From the NCBI GenBank assembly GCA_012862575.1, contig BLSF01000002.1:930001-994000 (forward strand): a stretch of 64,000 nucleotides of DNA. Reading direction: 5' to 3'. Shown here one piece after another: positions 52,701 through 62,700 of the stretch. Below the pieces are notes generated by a model, which saw only the letters and a program-made list of their open reading frames with translations, was not told the origin of the DNA and searched no databases. The position numbers were made by a program, and so were the translations under genes. Source of the stretch: Parietichytrium sp. I65-24A (lineage: Eukaryota > Sar > Bigyra > Thraustochytrida > Thraustochytriidae). Within the stretch, counting starts at the first letter, position 1; every line of letters starts with the position of its first letter.

Positions 52701-52735
52701 GGTCGCAGGTCGCAGGTCGCAGGTCGCAGGTCGCA
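52701..52735. repeat. 7-bp minisatellite, five units
   Basis: Five perfect copies of GGTCGCA, ending 25 bp before the WDR19 start codon, so probably in its 5' UTR or core promoter. Confidence 0.95.
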
Positions 52736-52760
52736 GCGTTGGTTGGGAGATAAAAGCAGG

Positions 52761-55700
52761 ATGAAGGAGCTCTTTCAGGTGGGCGAGAAATACCACGGCA
52801 AGGGCCAGGTTCTCGCCAAGTGGCAGCGAGACGGGAGTCATGTGGCATCCTGTGGTGCGAACGGTCTGATTGAGATTTTCGACCGCCATGGCCAACCTGT
52901 GGAGGAAATTGGGCTGAAAAACTCGAGCCCGGTGATCTCCATGGACTGGGACAAGGACGGGGAAATCCTCGCGATTCTGCAAGACCGCATCGCCACAGTG
53001 TCGCTCTTTGACATGAACAAGAGGAAATTGACACACCTGGACACAAATCTCAAAGATGCGAGGTTTCTTGCGTGGTCTCGGACGGGGCCGCAGCTCGCCA
53101 TTGGAGGGGGCAATGGTTCCCTCTTGCTCTACAGAAAAGACACCCTGCGCCAAGAGACAGTCGTTGGCAAGCACTCCGGAGCTATCGTTTGCGGAGCTTG
53201 GAGCGAGTTTGGCAATAGCCTCGCCCTGGGCTCTGAAGACAAAACTGTATCAATCAGCAACAGCGAAGGCTCCACAGAGGAGCAGTTTCAATGCAGTGGA
53301 AGGCCCGTGAATGTTGCATTTGCGCCGCCAAAGTCTTTGTCGCACAAAAGCGACAAAGGAGAGGAGACCAGGCAATGGCTTATCGGGGTTTCCACCAAGT
53401 CTGAAACATTGGCCATGTTCGCGCCTGGAGCCGACCCGATTGAGATGCAGTTCCAATCGAGGTACGGAAAGCTTGTGAACTTTGGCTGGCTCTCAAACGC
53501 GTCAATTGCGATCGGGTTTACCACCGGCTATGTGATCGCCATCTCCACAACTGGGAGCAAAGTCGGCGAAGAACTTTTCTCGGAAAGAGTGCATCGCACC
53601 TCGTTAACTGATCTGGTGGTGTCCAGAAGCTTGATGCGCGTGGCCTCGTGCGGGGACAGTACGGTGAGAGTGGTAGATGCTCAAAAGTGGCAAGAGGTTA
53701 AGAGCGACACCATTACACTCGACAACGAAGAAGGCCAACTAAGCCAAATGTATTGGACCTTGGATGGCCAAATTCTTTCCGTCACAACCAAGAGCGGTAT
53801 CTTGTACAATTTTCTCACCAAAATGCCAATGGTGAACGTTGCGAACGGTCCCAACATTGCCTACCTCAGCTCGCTCCGCGAGATTTCAATCGTCAACGCC
53901 CTCGAAATGCAGCGGGGAATCAGAGTTACGCCCATCAAGGTGCCTACTCAACTAGAACCGAGCTTTCTGGCGCTCGGAGTCGACCACATCGCTGTCGGGA
54001 TGAACAACCGTGCCTGGTTTTATCGATTTCAAGGCAATGAAGACCCTTCGAAGACGGACGAGTTGGTTCAAGAACAAGAATTTCTTGCCAGCGTGCAGAC
54101 CTTAATTCTGAATGACACCGTGTTCGCCGCGCTATGTTCTGGAAGGGTCTACCTCCAGCGAATCGAGAAAATTCCCGGTGAAGAAAATGCTAGCGCCGTC
54201 TTCCCGGAGCCTGGCGGTCCTGACATTACATGCATTGCACTGACCAACAACTTTTTGATTCTCGGGGACTGTGAAGGGGGGATCAACTTCTTCTCGTTGC
54301 ACGATGGCACCATGATTTCTGGGTCTGAGCTTCGTCACGAGTGCGGCATAAAAAGGATTTATTCCAACAACTCTGGAACGAGGATCATCTTCCTCGACGA
54401 AGCTGGGGGCGGCTTTTTGTTCAACCCGATCGATGCCCAGGTCCTAGAAATTCCGGACCTCTCTGCCGAAACCGTCAACGTCATGTGGGATGGCTTAGAC
54501 CCGTTCGTGTTTGTGATCGCCGATCCACACGAACTCAGCACCTATGTTTACTCACCACTCACGATTAACGGTCCGTGCGTTACGAAGATTGGCCCTCTGG
54601 AGGTTCTCGAGAATGGGGACATGGTCACTGAACCGCTCTCTACACAAATGCCCCCAGGATACACGAGCATCGTGTCCTTTGGAGGTATTGTGACGTGCCA
54701 AACGCCTGGCTCGCAGTTGTCCAAAGTCATGCTTGGATCTCACGAGGCTTTACACAGTCTTGAGAGGACTCTCGAAGCAAGTCGGCAAAAATTTTTCCAG
54801 AGTCTAGCTCTTCGTAAGCTTCAAGATGCATGGAACATGGCGCTCGCTGTGGAGTCCCGCCCGTACTGGCTTGCTCTCAGTGGGCGGGCGATGGAAGAGC
54901 TCAATGTCGAGATGGCAATTCGCGTTTGGAGGAAACTCGGCGATGCGGGGATGGTCATGGCGTTGGAGAGAATCCGTTACATAGAAGACAAGTACCTTCT
55001 CGCAGGAAACATTGCTGCGCTCTTCGGGGACTATGCTCAGGCTCAGGAATTGTACCTCCTCTCGCCGTCCCCAAAAGCAGCTCTGGATATGCGCAAAGAT
55101 TTATTGCACTGGGAGCAAGCCCTCAAGCTCGCCGAAACAGTGGCACCGGAACAGATACCTCAAATTTCCGAAAAGTATGCTCAGCAATTAGAGTTCAAAG
55201 GTGAATACAGAGCTTCGCTTGATCTATACCAGGCTGCACTTGACGGAGCCGAGCGCACGCGAGTGTCCGCGCGAGGCAAGAGAGCAGACTATGATGAAGA
55301 GGCAAAGGAGATTGAGGCTGCTAATGACGGCGCGCTTGCCTCGGTAGAGGCAATCAAGAAGCAATGCCTTGCAGGTATTGCCAGAACAACCCTTCGTGTC
55401 GGAAACATTCCAAAGGGGGTTGCTCTCGCAATTGAGTCCAAGGACCCTGGGCTTTGCAAGGAATGCGCGGATATTCTGGTATCCGCCAAACAATTTGCTG
55501 ACGCCGCAACGCTGTACGAAAATGCCGGCGAATTTGAAGAGGCTGCAAGCATCTACATCAAGGCAAAGAATTTCCTTGCGGCACAACCTTTGCTAGCAAA
55601 AGTCACCGCGCCTCGACTTCACCTCCAGTTTGCAAAGGCAAAGGAAGCAGAGAAGGACTATCGCACCGCAGTGGCAGAGTATGAAAAAGGAAACGACCTT

Positions 55701-57026
55701 GACTCCGTCGTTCGCGTATCGCTTGAGCACCTGCGTCAACCTGAAAAGGCATTTGCCATCGTGCGGAAACATCAGAGCTCACAAGGAGCCGAAATGGCTG
55801 CTCGATATTGCCAGAGCGTGAACGACTTTCGCGGGGCGATCGAATTCTTGCTCATGGCAAAGCGATCTGCGGATGCATTCGAGCTTGCAACCACACACGA
55901 TACGATGGAAGTGTTCGAGTCCGCCTTGGGCGCGGAGGGAACACCGGAAGAGTACAACAATATTGCGAGATACTACGAGTCCAAGCAGCACCACGGCAAA
56001 GCGGCCGAGTTTTATGCAATTTGTGGCCAGTTCCACAAAGCACTCAAGCTTTACCTCCAGTCCAACGAGATCGAGAAGGCGATCGACGTTGTCGGCAAAG
56101 CTCGGTCAGACGTTCTCACTCACACCTTGATCGACTTTTTGATGGGAGAAACCACCGGCGTGGTTCAAGATCCCGTGCATATTTTCAGACTGTACATGGC
56201 ACTTGGAAATTACCCTCAAGCCGCCAGAACCGCAATGGTCATTGCCCATCAGGAGAGGGAGAACGGGAACTACAGGTCTGCGCATAGCACGCTGTACGAA
56301 ACCCATCGTGAGCTGGAGTCGCGAAACATCCGGGTGCCACAGAGCCTTCGTTCAGCATTTTTGCTCTTGCACAGCTACCTTCTTGTCAAGAAGAGAATCA
56401 AGGTGGACGACCACCTTGGTGCAGCTCGCTTGCTCTGCCGTGTAGCGAAGAACATTTCCAAATTCCCAAGCCACACCGTTCCGATCCTCACCTCCACCGT
56501 GATTGAGTGCCAAAGAGGTGGTCTGAAGAACACCGCTTTTGAATATGCTACCCAGCTCATGCGGCCAGAGAACCGCACCGGCTTGGACGCCAACTACAGG
56601 AAGAAGATCGAGACCATCGTACGCAAGAGGGGTGGTGCAGAGCTAGAAGACCTTCCTGAAATCCGCTCCGAGTGCCCTTACACCGGGGAGATGGTCCCCA
56701 ACTATGAGCTGATGTGCCCCACAACAAAGAACCAAATTCCGTTCTGCATTGTCACTGGGCGCCACATGGTCTCAGAGGACTGGTGTTTTTGCCCGGTGAG
56801 TAAGATGCCCGCACTTTATTCCGAATACGTCAACTATCTTCAGAATGTGAAAACCGATGACGAGCGAGTCGATCCGATCCTCGGCAAACCTGTCTCTGTA
56901 ACTGATCTCCGCAAGGTGGATGATCCAAAGGCGTATCTCGACGCTTACTCTGCCCCCATGGATGATGAAGACAATGATGACGACGATGGCCCGCCAAGCC
57001 TCCCACCTCGCATCCAGCAGTCCTGA
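52761..57026 (+). CDS. WDR19: WDR19 / IFT144, intraflagellar transport complex A subunit
   Basis: 1,421 residues, single exon. WDR19/IFT144 is a core IFT-A subunit needed for retrograde transport in cilia and for membrane-protein entry. The N-terminal half carries two WD40 propellers (from about residue 15 to 650; for example HVASCGANGLIEIFDRHG and FGWLSNASIAIGFTTGYV). The C-terminal half is a long TPR/alpha-solenoid (AQELYLLSP, AATLYENAGEFEEAASIY, ALKLYLQSNEIEKAI). The end has the family's zinc-binding region: CPYTGEMVPNYELMCP, CIVTGRHM and WCFCP. Its length is close to the human protein (1,342). The first in-frame ATG (52761) opens MKELFQVGEK; the frame runs further upstream without ATG. 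The acidic tail DDEDNDDDDG is unusual. Confidence 0.93.
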   Translation: MKELFQVGEKYHGKGQVLAKWQRDGSHVASCGANGLIEIFDRHGQPVEEIGLKNSSPVISMDWDKDGEILAILQDRIATVSLFDMNKRKLTHLDTNLKDARFLAWSRTGPQLAIGGGNGSLLLYRKDTLRQETVVGKHSGAIVCGAWSEFGNSLALGSEDKTVSISNSEGSTEEQFQCSGRPVNVAFAPPKSLSHKSDKGEETRQWLIGVSTKSETLAMFAPGADPIEMQFQSRYGKLVNFGWLSNASIAIGFTTGYVIAISTTGSKVGEELFSERVHRTSLTDLVVSRSLMRVASCGDSTVRVVDAQKWQEVKSDTITLDNEEGQLSQMYWTLDGQILSVTTKSGILYNFLTKMPMVNVANGPNIAYLSSLREISIVNALEMQRGIRVTPIKVPTQLEPSFLALGVDHIAVGMNNRAWFYRFQGNEDPSKTDELVQEQEFLASVQTLILNDTVFAALCSGRVYLQRIEKIPGEENASAVFPEPGGPDITCIALTNNFLILGDCEGGINFFSLHDGTMISGSELRHECGIKRIYSNNSGTRIIFLDEAGGGFLFNPIDAQVLEIPDLSAETVNVMWDGLDPFVFVIADPHELSTYVYSPLTINGPCVTKIGPLEVLENGDMVTEPLSTQMPPGYTSIVSFGGIVTCQTPGSQLSKVMLGSHEALHSLERTLEASRQKFFQSLALRKLQDAWNMALAVESRPYWLALSGRAMEELNVEMAIRVWRKLGDAGMVMALERIRYIEDKYLLAGNIAALFGDYAQAQELYLLSPSPKAALDMRKDLLHWEQALKLAETVAPEQIPQISEKYAQQLEFKGEYRASLDLYQAALDGAERTRVSARGKRADYDEEAKEIEAANDGALASVEAIKKQCLAGIARTTLRVGNIPKGVALAIESKDPGLCKECADILVSAKQFADAATLYENAGEFEEAASIYIKAKNFLAAQPLLAKVTAPRLHLQFAKAKEAEKDYRTAVAEYEKGNDLDSVVRVSLEHLRQPEKAFAIVRKHQSSQGAEMAARYCQSVNDFRGAIEFLLMAKRSADAFELATTHDTMEVFESALGAEGTPEEYNNIARYYESKQHHGKAAEFYAICGQFHKALKLYLQSNEIEKAIDVVGKARSDVLTHTLIDFLMGETTGVVQDPVHIFRLYMALGNYPQAARTAMVIAHQERENGNYRSAHSTLYETHRELESRNIRVPQSLRSAFLLLHSYLLVKKRIKVDDHLGAARLLCRVAKNISKFPSHTVPILTSTVIECQRGGLKNTAFEYATQLMRPENRTGLDANYRKKIETIVRKRGGAELEDLPEIRSECPYTGEMVPNYELMCPTTKNQIPFCIVTGRHMVSEDWCFCPVSKMPALYSEYVNYLQNVKTDDERVDPILGKPVSVTDLRKVDDPKAYLDAYSAPMDDEDNDDDDGPPSLPPRIQQS

Positions 57027-57401
57027 GCGGAAGCACTCTTCTCTGCTTCTCTGCGTCTACCCAAGGTGTCTGGGATGTACAATTCATTTTCATTTTAAAA
57101 TGGTGCCAACAATTGCCAAAGATAATGCAACTCCAACCAATAATAATAAAAAACTACCGAAACAATCAAGACGATCCCAAGTTCCATTTTTACTCAGAAT
57201 CATTGTTTAGTTACACGACACCTTTATTGGTTTTGGCCCTCGAGCGCCGTCCGATTTTGCCGAAATCGAGTATTCATCACGTACAACTTTGGGTTCGCAT
57301 GGCTGCTTTCTACTCTGAGTTCACAGGGGAAATTTGAATCTGGCAACCGTCAGCTTTGGTGCCTTTTCACAAACCCATCAGACTCTGGAGGCGCTCGTTC
57401 T
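57027..57401. other. convergent gap (WDR19 / HisIE)
   Basis: 375 bases holding both 3' UTRs; A-rich AATAATAATAAAA near 57140 could serve polyadenylation. No gene is seen. Confidence 0.5.
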
Positions 57402-58736
57402 TTACTCTGCTTTCGCATCCGCTACTTCCTCTTTCTTGTCCTGGCCTCCAAGCGCCTCTTCTGCGGCTTTGATTCGGAATTCCTTTGCGTTTCCTGGTCT
57501 TCTCTTGACTTTTCTTGAGCGCATGTCGAGCACGTTACCCACATCTTCCAGGGTTGCATTGCCGGCAGCGCATGCGGTAAACAAAAAGTAAGCCAGGTCT
57601 GCGACCTCCTCCGCAACGTGCTTGGGATCCTCTTCCTCGACAGCCTCTACGACTTCCTGAGCCTCCTCGAGGAGTTTGTTACGCATGAGCGCACGGTCCT
57701 CAAAAAGCCGCTTAGTGTATGAGCCGGCAGGAGCGCTCTCCTTTCGTGCTTGCAAAGTTCGGCAGAGGTGTGGAATTCCCCCATCCTCGCCCCAGCAGGT
57801 TCGGCATCCCTGATGGCAGAATGCTGGCGGATCCCCGCGCTGCCTCACCCGAAACCTGAGAGCATCACAGTCGCAATCAAAAGAGACATCCACTAGCTCT
57901 TGAATAGCACCGCTGGTATCCCCCTTGCGCCACAGGGACTTGCGCGAGCGGGACCAGTACACTGCTCTGCCACCTGCAACTGAAGCGAGAATCGAGATTG
58001 CGCTCGAGTACACGAGCCCGAGTGCGATGCCTGTCTCGTCAGTGACGACTGTAGCATACAAGCCATCAGGCCTATCGGTGCGCAGGCACGATGTAAGAGC
58101 TTCTCCCACGCCAAACCCTGGAGTCGCTTCAGTGGTCTCCTGCAACTCTAAAACACCCTCCTTCAGCTTTGGCAAGGTAACGTGCTTGGACTCCAAATTC
58201 ACCGGCCTGTCCGACCCCAGCAAGTGATGCAGCTTGCCCACGAGCGCATTCCTCTCCGCAAACGACTCTCCCGGCGACCAATCGCATCGCAGATCAAACC
58301 CATTCGGGAAGGCGTCCTTCACCTTCTCCCACATCTCGCTCGCAAATGCTTCCACCTGCGCCGCGTTCTCGCACGTCTGCGGGACCACTACCGAGATCCT
58401 TCCCACCACTTCTGCCAGCCTCTTCAGCCCATCTCCGCCCAGCTCTTCCACATTCGCCACCACTGCGCGCAGTCTCGCGGCCGGCACCTGCGACAGCGCG
58501 TTCACTGCGCTGTCCAAATCTCCGTCCAGTTCCACCACCACGTACTGCGCTCCGACGTCCAGCCACTGCACGATTGCGTCCACGTCACTTGCGGGGACCG
58601 GTCCCGCGGACACTCTGTTGAGCCCTTGCGACAGAAGACTCCACAGGTCTTCGCTCCCGCACGACGACGGCAACACCACGCACGCGCATCTCGCCGCACA
58701 CCCAGCAGCCTCCAACCCCACGTGCGGGATGAGCAT
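57402..58736 (-). CDS. HisIE: phosphoribosyl-AMP cyclohydrolase / phosphoribosyl-ATP pyrophosphatase with HIS4-like N-terminal domain
   Basis: 444 residues, ATG at 58736. It catalyses steps two and three of histidine biosynthesis. The HisI domain (about 216-335) has SRKSLWRKGDTSG, DCDCDALRFRVRQ and CHQGCRTCW, whose Cys residues bind catalytic metal. The HisE domain (about 345-430) has KLLEEAQEVVEA and EEVADLAYFLFTACA, whose acidic residues bind magnesium. Residues 1-215 resemble the TIM-barrel-like N-terminal region of fungal HIS4, a HisA-like fold whose role there is structural. Fungal HIS4 continues into HisD (histidinol dehydrogenase), but this protein stops after HisE. No presequence is obvious. 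Catalytic motifs are intact. Confidence 0.88.
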   Translation of the reverse strand: MLIPHVGLEAAGCAARCACVVLPSSCGSEDLWSLLSQGLNRVSAGPVPASDVDAIVQWLDVGAQYVVVELDGDLDSAVNALSQVPAARLRAVVANVEELGGDGLKRLAEVVGRISVVVPQTCENAAQVEAFASEMWEKVKDAFPNGFDLRCDWSPGESFAERNALVGKLHHLLGSDRPVNLESKHVTLPKLKEGVLELQETTEATPGFGVGEALTSCLRTDRPDGLYATVVTDETGIALGLVYSSAISILASVAGGRAVYWSRSRKSLWRKGDTSGAIQELVDVSFDCDCDALRFRVRQRGDPPAFCHQGCRTCWGEDGGIPHLCRTLQARKESAPAGSYTKRLFEDRALMRNKLLEEAQEVVEAVEEEDPKHVAEEVADLAYFLFTACAAGNATLEDVGNVLDMRSRKVKRRPGNAKEFRIKAAEEALGGQDKKEEVADAKAE

Positions 58737-59701
58737 CTTATCTTGTCTCTTTCCTCCCTCTTCCGACCGTTATTGCGCGGACTGTGTGTGTGTGTGTGGG
58801 TGTGCAAGGACGCTTTCTACTCTGTTTGTTGGGAGATCAACTGTGGGAGACCTGTGGGGGACCTGTGGGGAGGAGCAATTTTTGCCGAGAATTTGTCGGA
58901 GATTTTGGGTGTGGTGGTGGTGCTCGACAGACGAATGAGTGAGTCTGCTCTGCGATGTAGTAGGTGGAAGTAGCAGGCAGTAGCAGCTGGATGGAACCCC
59001 GCCTGGGTGCTCTGCGATGCGAGGTCGGTGAGTCTTGAACTCCCTTGGAGCTCAGGAGTAAATGCGGGCTGCGAGACGCTACCCGGATGCATAGCAAGCT
59101 TGTAACGAACATGCGTTCCGCAAAGTGCCAGGGAGACGAGAAAGAAACGGATAGTTAGTTGTTTTTTCGAGTGCTTGTCAAAATGGGAAACAATCAGTGA
59201 AATTCAACAAAGAAGACAGAAAGAGACAGAGACAAACATAGAGAGAGTGAGAGAGAGAGCAAGGGTAGTCTAGTGGGAACGGGAGCTTAGCGTATTGTTT
59301 GAGAGTGCCGAGACGGCTATGGAATAGTGTGTAAGTGTCCTCGCCAAGAGCGCCAAACGATAGCAAACGTACACTTCGCACAGCGCACAGCGCACAGCGT
59401 CGCCCACGGCTCTGCCAGTCGCTCTCTGCTCTCTGCTTTCTGCTCTCTGCTCTCTGATCTCTGATCTCTCCACTCCAGAACCATCGTTCAATTAGCCTGC
59501 GTCTGTGCAGAGTGTGCTTCAGATTGTGCAGAGTGTGCAGAGTGGGAGAGGGAGGAAGGAAGGAAGGAAGGAAGCGGCGCATGCCGGCGCTCTGACGATT
59601 GAGTGCGGCGTTTGTGGTTGCAGTGTGGCAGTTGTCGCCACGAGAGCTATCGCTTTGCGGAGAGCGGAAGGCTCGTTTGAGGCAGCGCCGTCGCCGGCAC
59701 A
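58737..59701. other. divergent intergenic region with several microsatellites
   Basis: 965 bases between HisIE and the last gene. Contains a (GT)n run at about 58785-58798, TGTGGGGACC repeats near 58850-58870, (CTCTCTG)n-type repeats at 59415-59470, and (GGAA)n at about 59555-59575. No gene is recognised; the minus-strand frame 59178-59870 is low-complexity and unsupported. Confidence 0.5.
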
Positions 59702-62700
59702 ATGGGCGAAGAACGCGACTGGCGTTGGGTGCTGGAAGGGCTCTGCAAAGCTGCGCGCAAGCAGGGGAGCTTGCCAGGTGTGGCCGTGCCCGACACTGTG
59801 GTGATTGAGAATGGAGTACCAACGCAATGGATGTTTTGCGACCAAGGCAGTATGAAGTTGCGGCCCGCAAAGTGGTGTTCCATGGACAGTGTGCGGAGCA
59901 AGTTTAGACGGCTGGCAAACACAACATCGATGGACAAACTCGCAGTCGCCACCATGAAATCTGGGGAACGGATGGTGTGGTCCCGCGACAATTTGATGGA
60001 AGACAAGGGCTTGGACAAAGTGGCTAGTTTGCAGGTGTACATCGAGCCGAAGGGCATCTCGGCGGAGGCGAATAATCCTTCGTGCTACCGTAACGAGCTG
60101 ACTGTACAAGCCGATGGCAGGCTGCAAATCAATTCCTTTCGACTTGGTGCTCCAACTGCGAGTAATTTGACAGATGGTAGTCACCGCCGCGAATCGATCA
60201 GGTCGAGGCACACAATGGTGAACGAGAGAATGAGCCAGATATCGCAGTCGATTGTTCGCGTGTTGGAGATCATAAACAAATGCAGAATATTCACGTTTAT
60301 TGCCGAGTATGTCGTGGACTCCTCGGATAAAGTTTGGGTCCTCGGAACAACTCGAGTCGTTTGCATCCATACTGATGAATTCGCAGATGCCTTTGAGCCA
60401 ACGGTCACCATTGAGCCTCCCACAAACTATTTGCAAAGGAAACTTGTTACTGAGAACAGCGAGAAACAAGCGTTCCAAGCTATTGAAGAAGGGTTGACCT
60501 TGAGGGAGTTGGGCTTGCCCAAGGACGCGACGATGATGGATATAGCTAACGCGACCCTGGAGCGAACGAGCGGCAAAAGTAAGAAAAGAAAAGCGGATGC
60601 AGTAGAAAAGACGAAACCGTTACCCAGGTTCCCTGCAGAAGGGAATCGTCAAATTAACCCGTTCACTTTGTCCCGAGCTAGCAGCTCATTTGTTCTCTTT
60701 CAACAGCAGCAGCAGCAGCAGGCTCAGCAACAAGCACAAGCGAGCTCGCCGACTTCTCCCGGCGTGAGCAGGCGACCGCGTTTCTCGGTGGCTGAAGCGC
60801 TTTCTCAGAGTGGGCTTGGACCTGGTGCTCTCGTAGAAGAAACTTATGACCCCCTCTTTGCCATTGGTGAAAATCTGGAGCGGGGAGAGTTTTCACTACA
60901 GTCCAGCCAAACACAAGGATGTCCGGGAGACTTTTGCGGAATACCAATACAACTCAAATCGGGCCAATCTGATCTGGACAGCATACCTGCCCTTCCGGAT
61001 TTTGTTCACGGCAACGTTGTGGAAGGAAACGCCGGGATGGACAATATGCCAAGAAGTCCGTCAGGTTTTGTGCAGAGTCCAAAAACTTCTCGCGTGGGAT
61101 CTGACTCGCCGTCTGACAGACCGTCGAGCCCTCCCCACGCAACCAGGGATCAATTGACAAATAGTGTAAGTTATAAAGCGATCATTCAAGCTCGTGCCGA
61201 ACGGAGACTTGTGGAGCTTTTGATTCGCCGAATTCAGAAGGGCGATTCTGGCGATTACGTCCAGTCCGTGGAGGATCTGGAGAATTGTGAGCTAGGAATG
61301 GTGTATCCTGCGCACTGTTACCGACAGATTCAAGTTTGCGAGAATTGCTATAGGCTGTACTGCAAAATAGAAGACTCAAGGCAAAAGTCGATTGCCAAAA
61401 TGGATAAAAAGTACCCCGAGATGATGCGGCGAATCAAGGAGCTGGACGAAGCCGATCAGGAACGTACTGCAAAGTTCAAGTCAGGATATCTTGATCGCCG
61501 TGTGCACCCCTTTAGCAAAGCTGGTCGGAAGCTAATGGCGCTTAGCTTTGAGGAGCTGCGCAAAATTGCCGTGGAGCGATCCCGTGATGCGATCCACGTA
61601 CTTACAAAAGCGGACCTTGCGGAATTTCGTTCCTTTCAGAGCCCGCCGCCGAGGGTGGTGCAGGTTTCGCAGGCGCTGATGTTGCTGACAACGGGAAAGT
61701 TTTTGACATGGGAAGCCTCCAAGCGCTTGATGGCAAACGGAGATCGATTCATGGCAATGTTGCTGGATCTTGATGCCGAGTGCTTACCTCCTCAGCGAGT
61801 CACGGACCTTGAGCCGTTTCTCAAGGATATCCACTTCCGGCCAAACTACTTGCTGCCCATTTGCAAATCTGCTGCATGCTTTTGCGAATATGTGATTGGG
61901 GTTGTGCAGGCGCACAAATACAAGGTTGGAACGGCACACCCTCGGAGCGATCCTCTTCTGTTTCTGGATTATGATGAAACTGATGATCAGGACAAGACAA
62001 TCTTTGACGAAGAAGGCAAAGACGGAACGCAGGATGATGAAGAAGAAAACCTAGCTTCAGAAGGCTCGTTCCTCATCACTGTGCCGAAATTTTTGAAGGA
62101 CAAAGTCAAACGGTCCAAGCATCTTCAGACTCTAAACCATTCCGCAGTGAACACGGCACCTGTGGAAGTAAAATTAAGCGCTCAACGAGCGGAACTCGCA
62201 CTGAAACGTCCAAACTCTGCTGGAGGAAACATTCCCGAGGAAACTCCTTCTTATGCTCGACCAAAGTCTGGCTCAGGAGTTCTCTCCGCGTCAGGCATAG
62301 GCTTTACGTCAGATACAACTCACATATCAAACTCTGTGGATGTGTCGGAGCTTAACTTGATAGACGTGAAGGACGAGGACTATCATGGGGCCTCAGGTTC
62401 GCCTTTGCTCTCTCCAAAGGGTCTCAGTGCTGCCCAACATCGATCTTTCGCAGGCACTCAGGTAGGCTTCAATCGACATGAGTCTATCCATCCCCTCAAA
62501 AGAGCCGCAGGAGAACACACGGCGTCCGCACCAGCTGTCGGGCCAGAGGTGAGCGATGAAGAGATGATTTTACTTCGGCGAAAGATGCGTCAAAACTCTG
62601 AAGAGCCTGTCTCGGAAGATCCCGAGGCGTTGAAGGCTCTGTCGAAGCGAGAGCGCAGAGCCCGAAGACGCGTGCAGCAAAAGCAGATGGAACGACTTCA

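Larger units (their letters stand above)
51703..52760. other. shared upstream region of two ciliary genes
   Basis: 1,058 bases between the divergent starts of the RSPH10B-like and WDR19 genes. Two different 7-bp minisatellites lie near either end. A 127-codon plus-strand frame (52262-52645) shows no family resemblance. No RFX-type X-box was recognised by eye. Confidence 0.5.
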
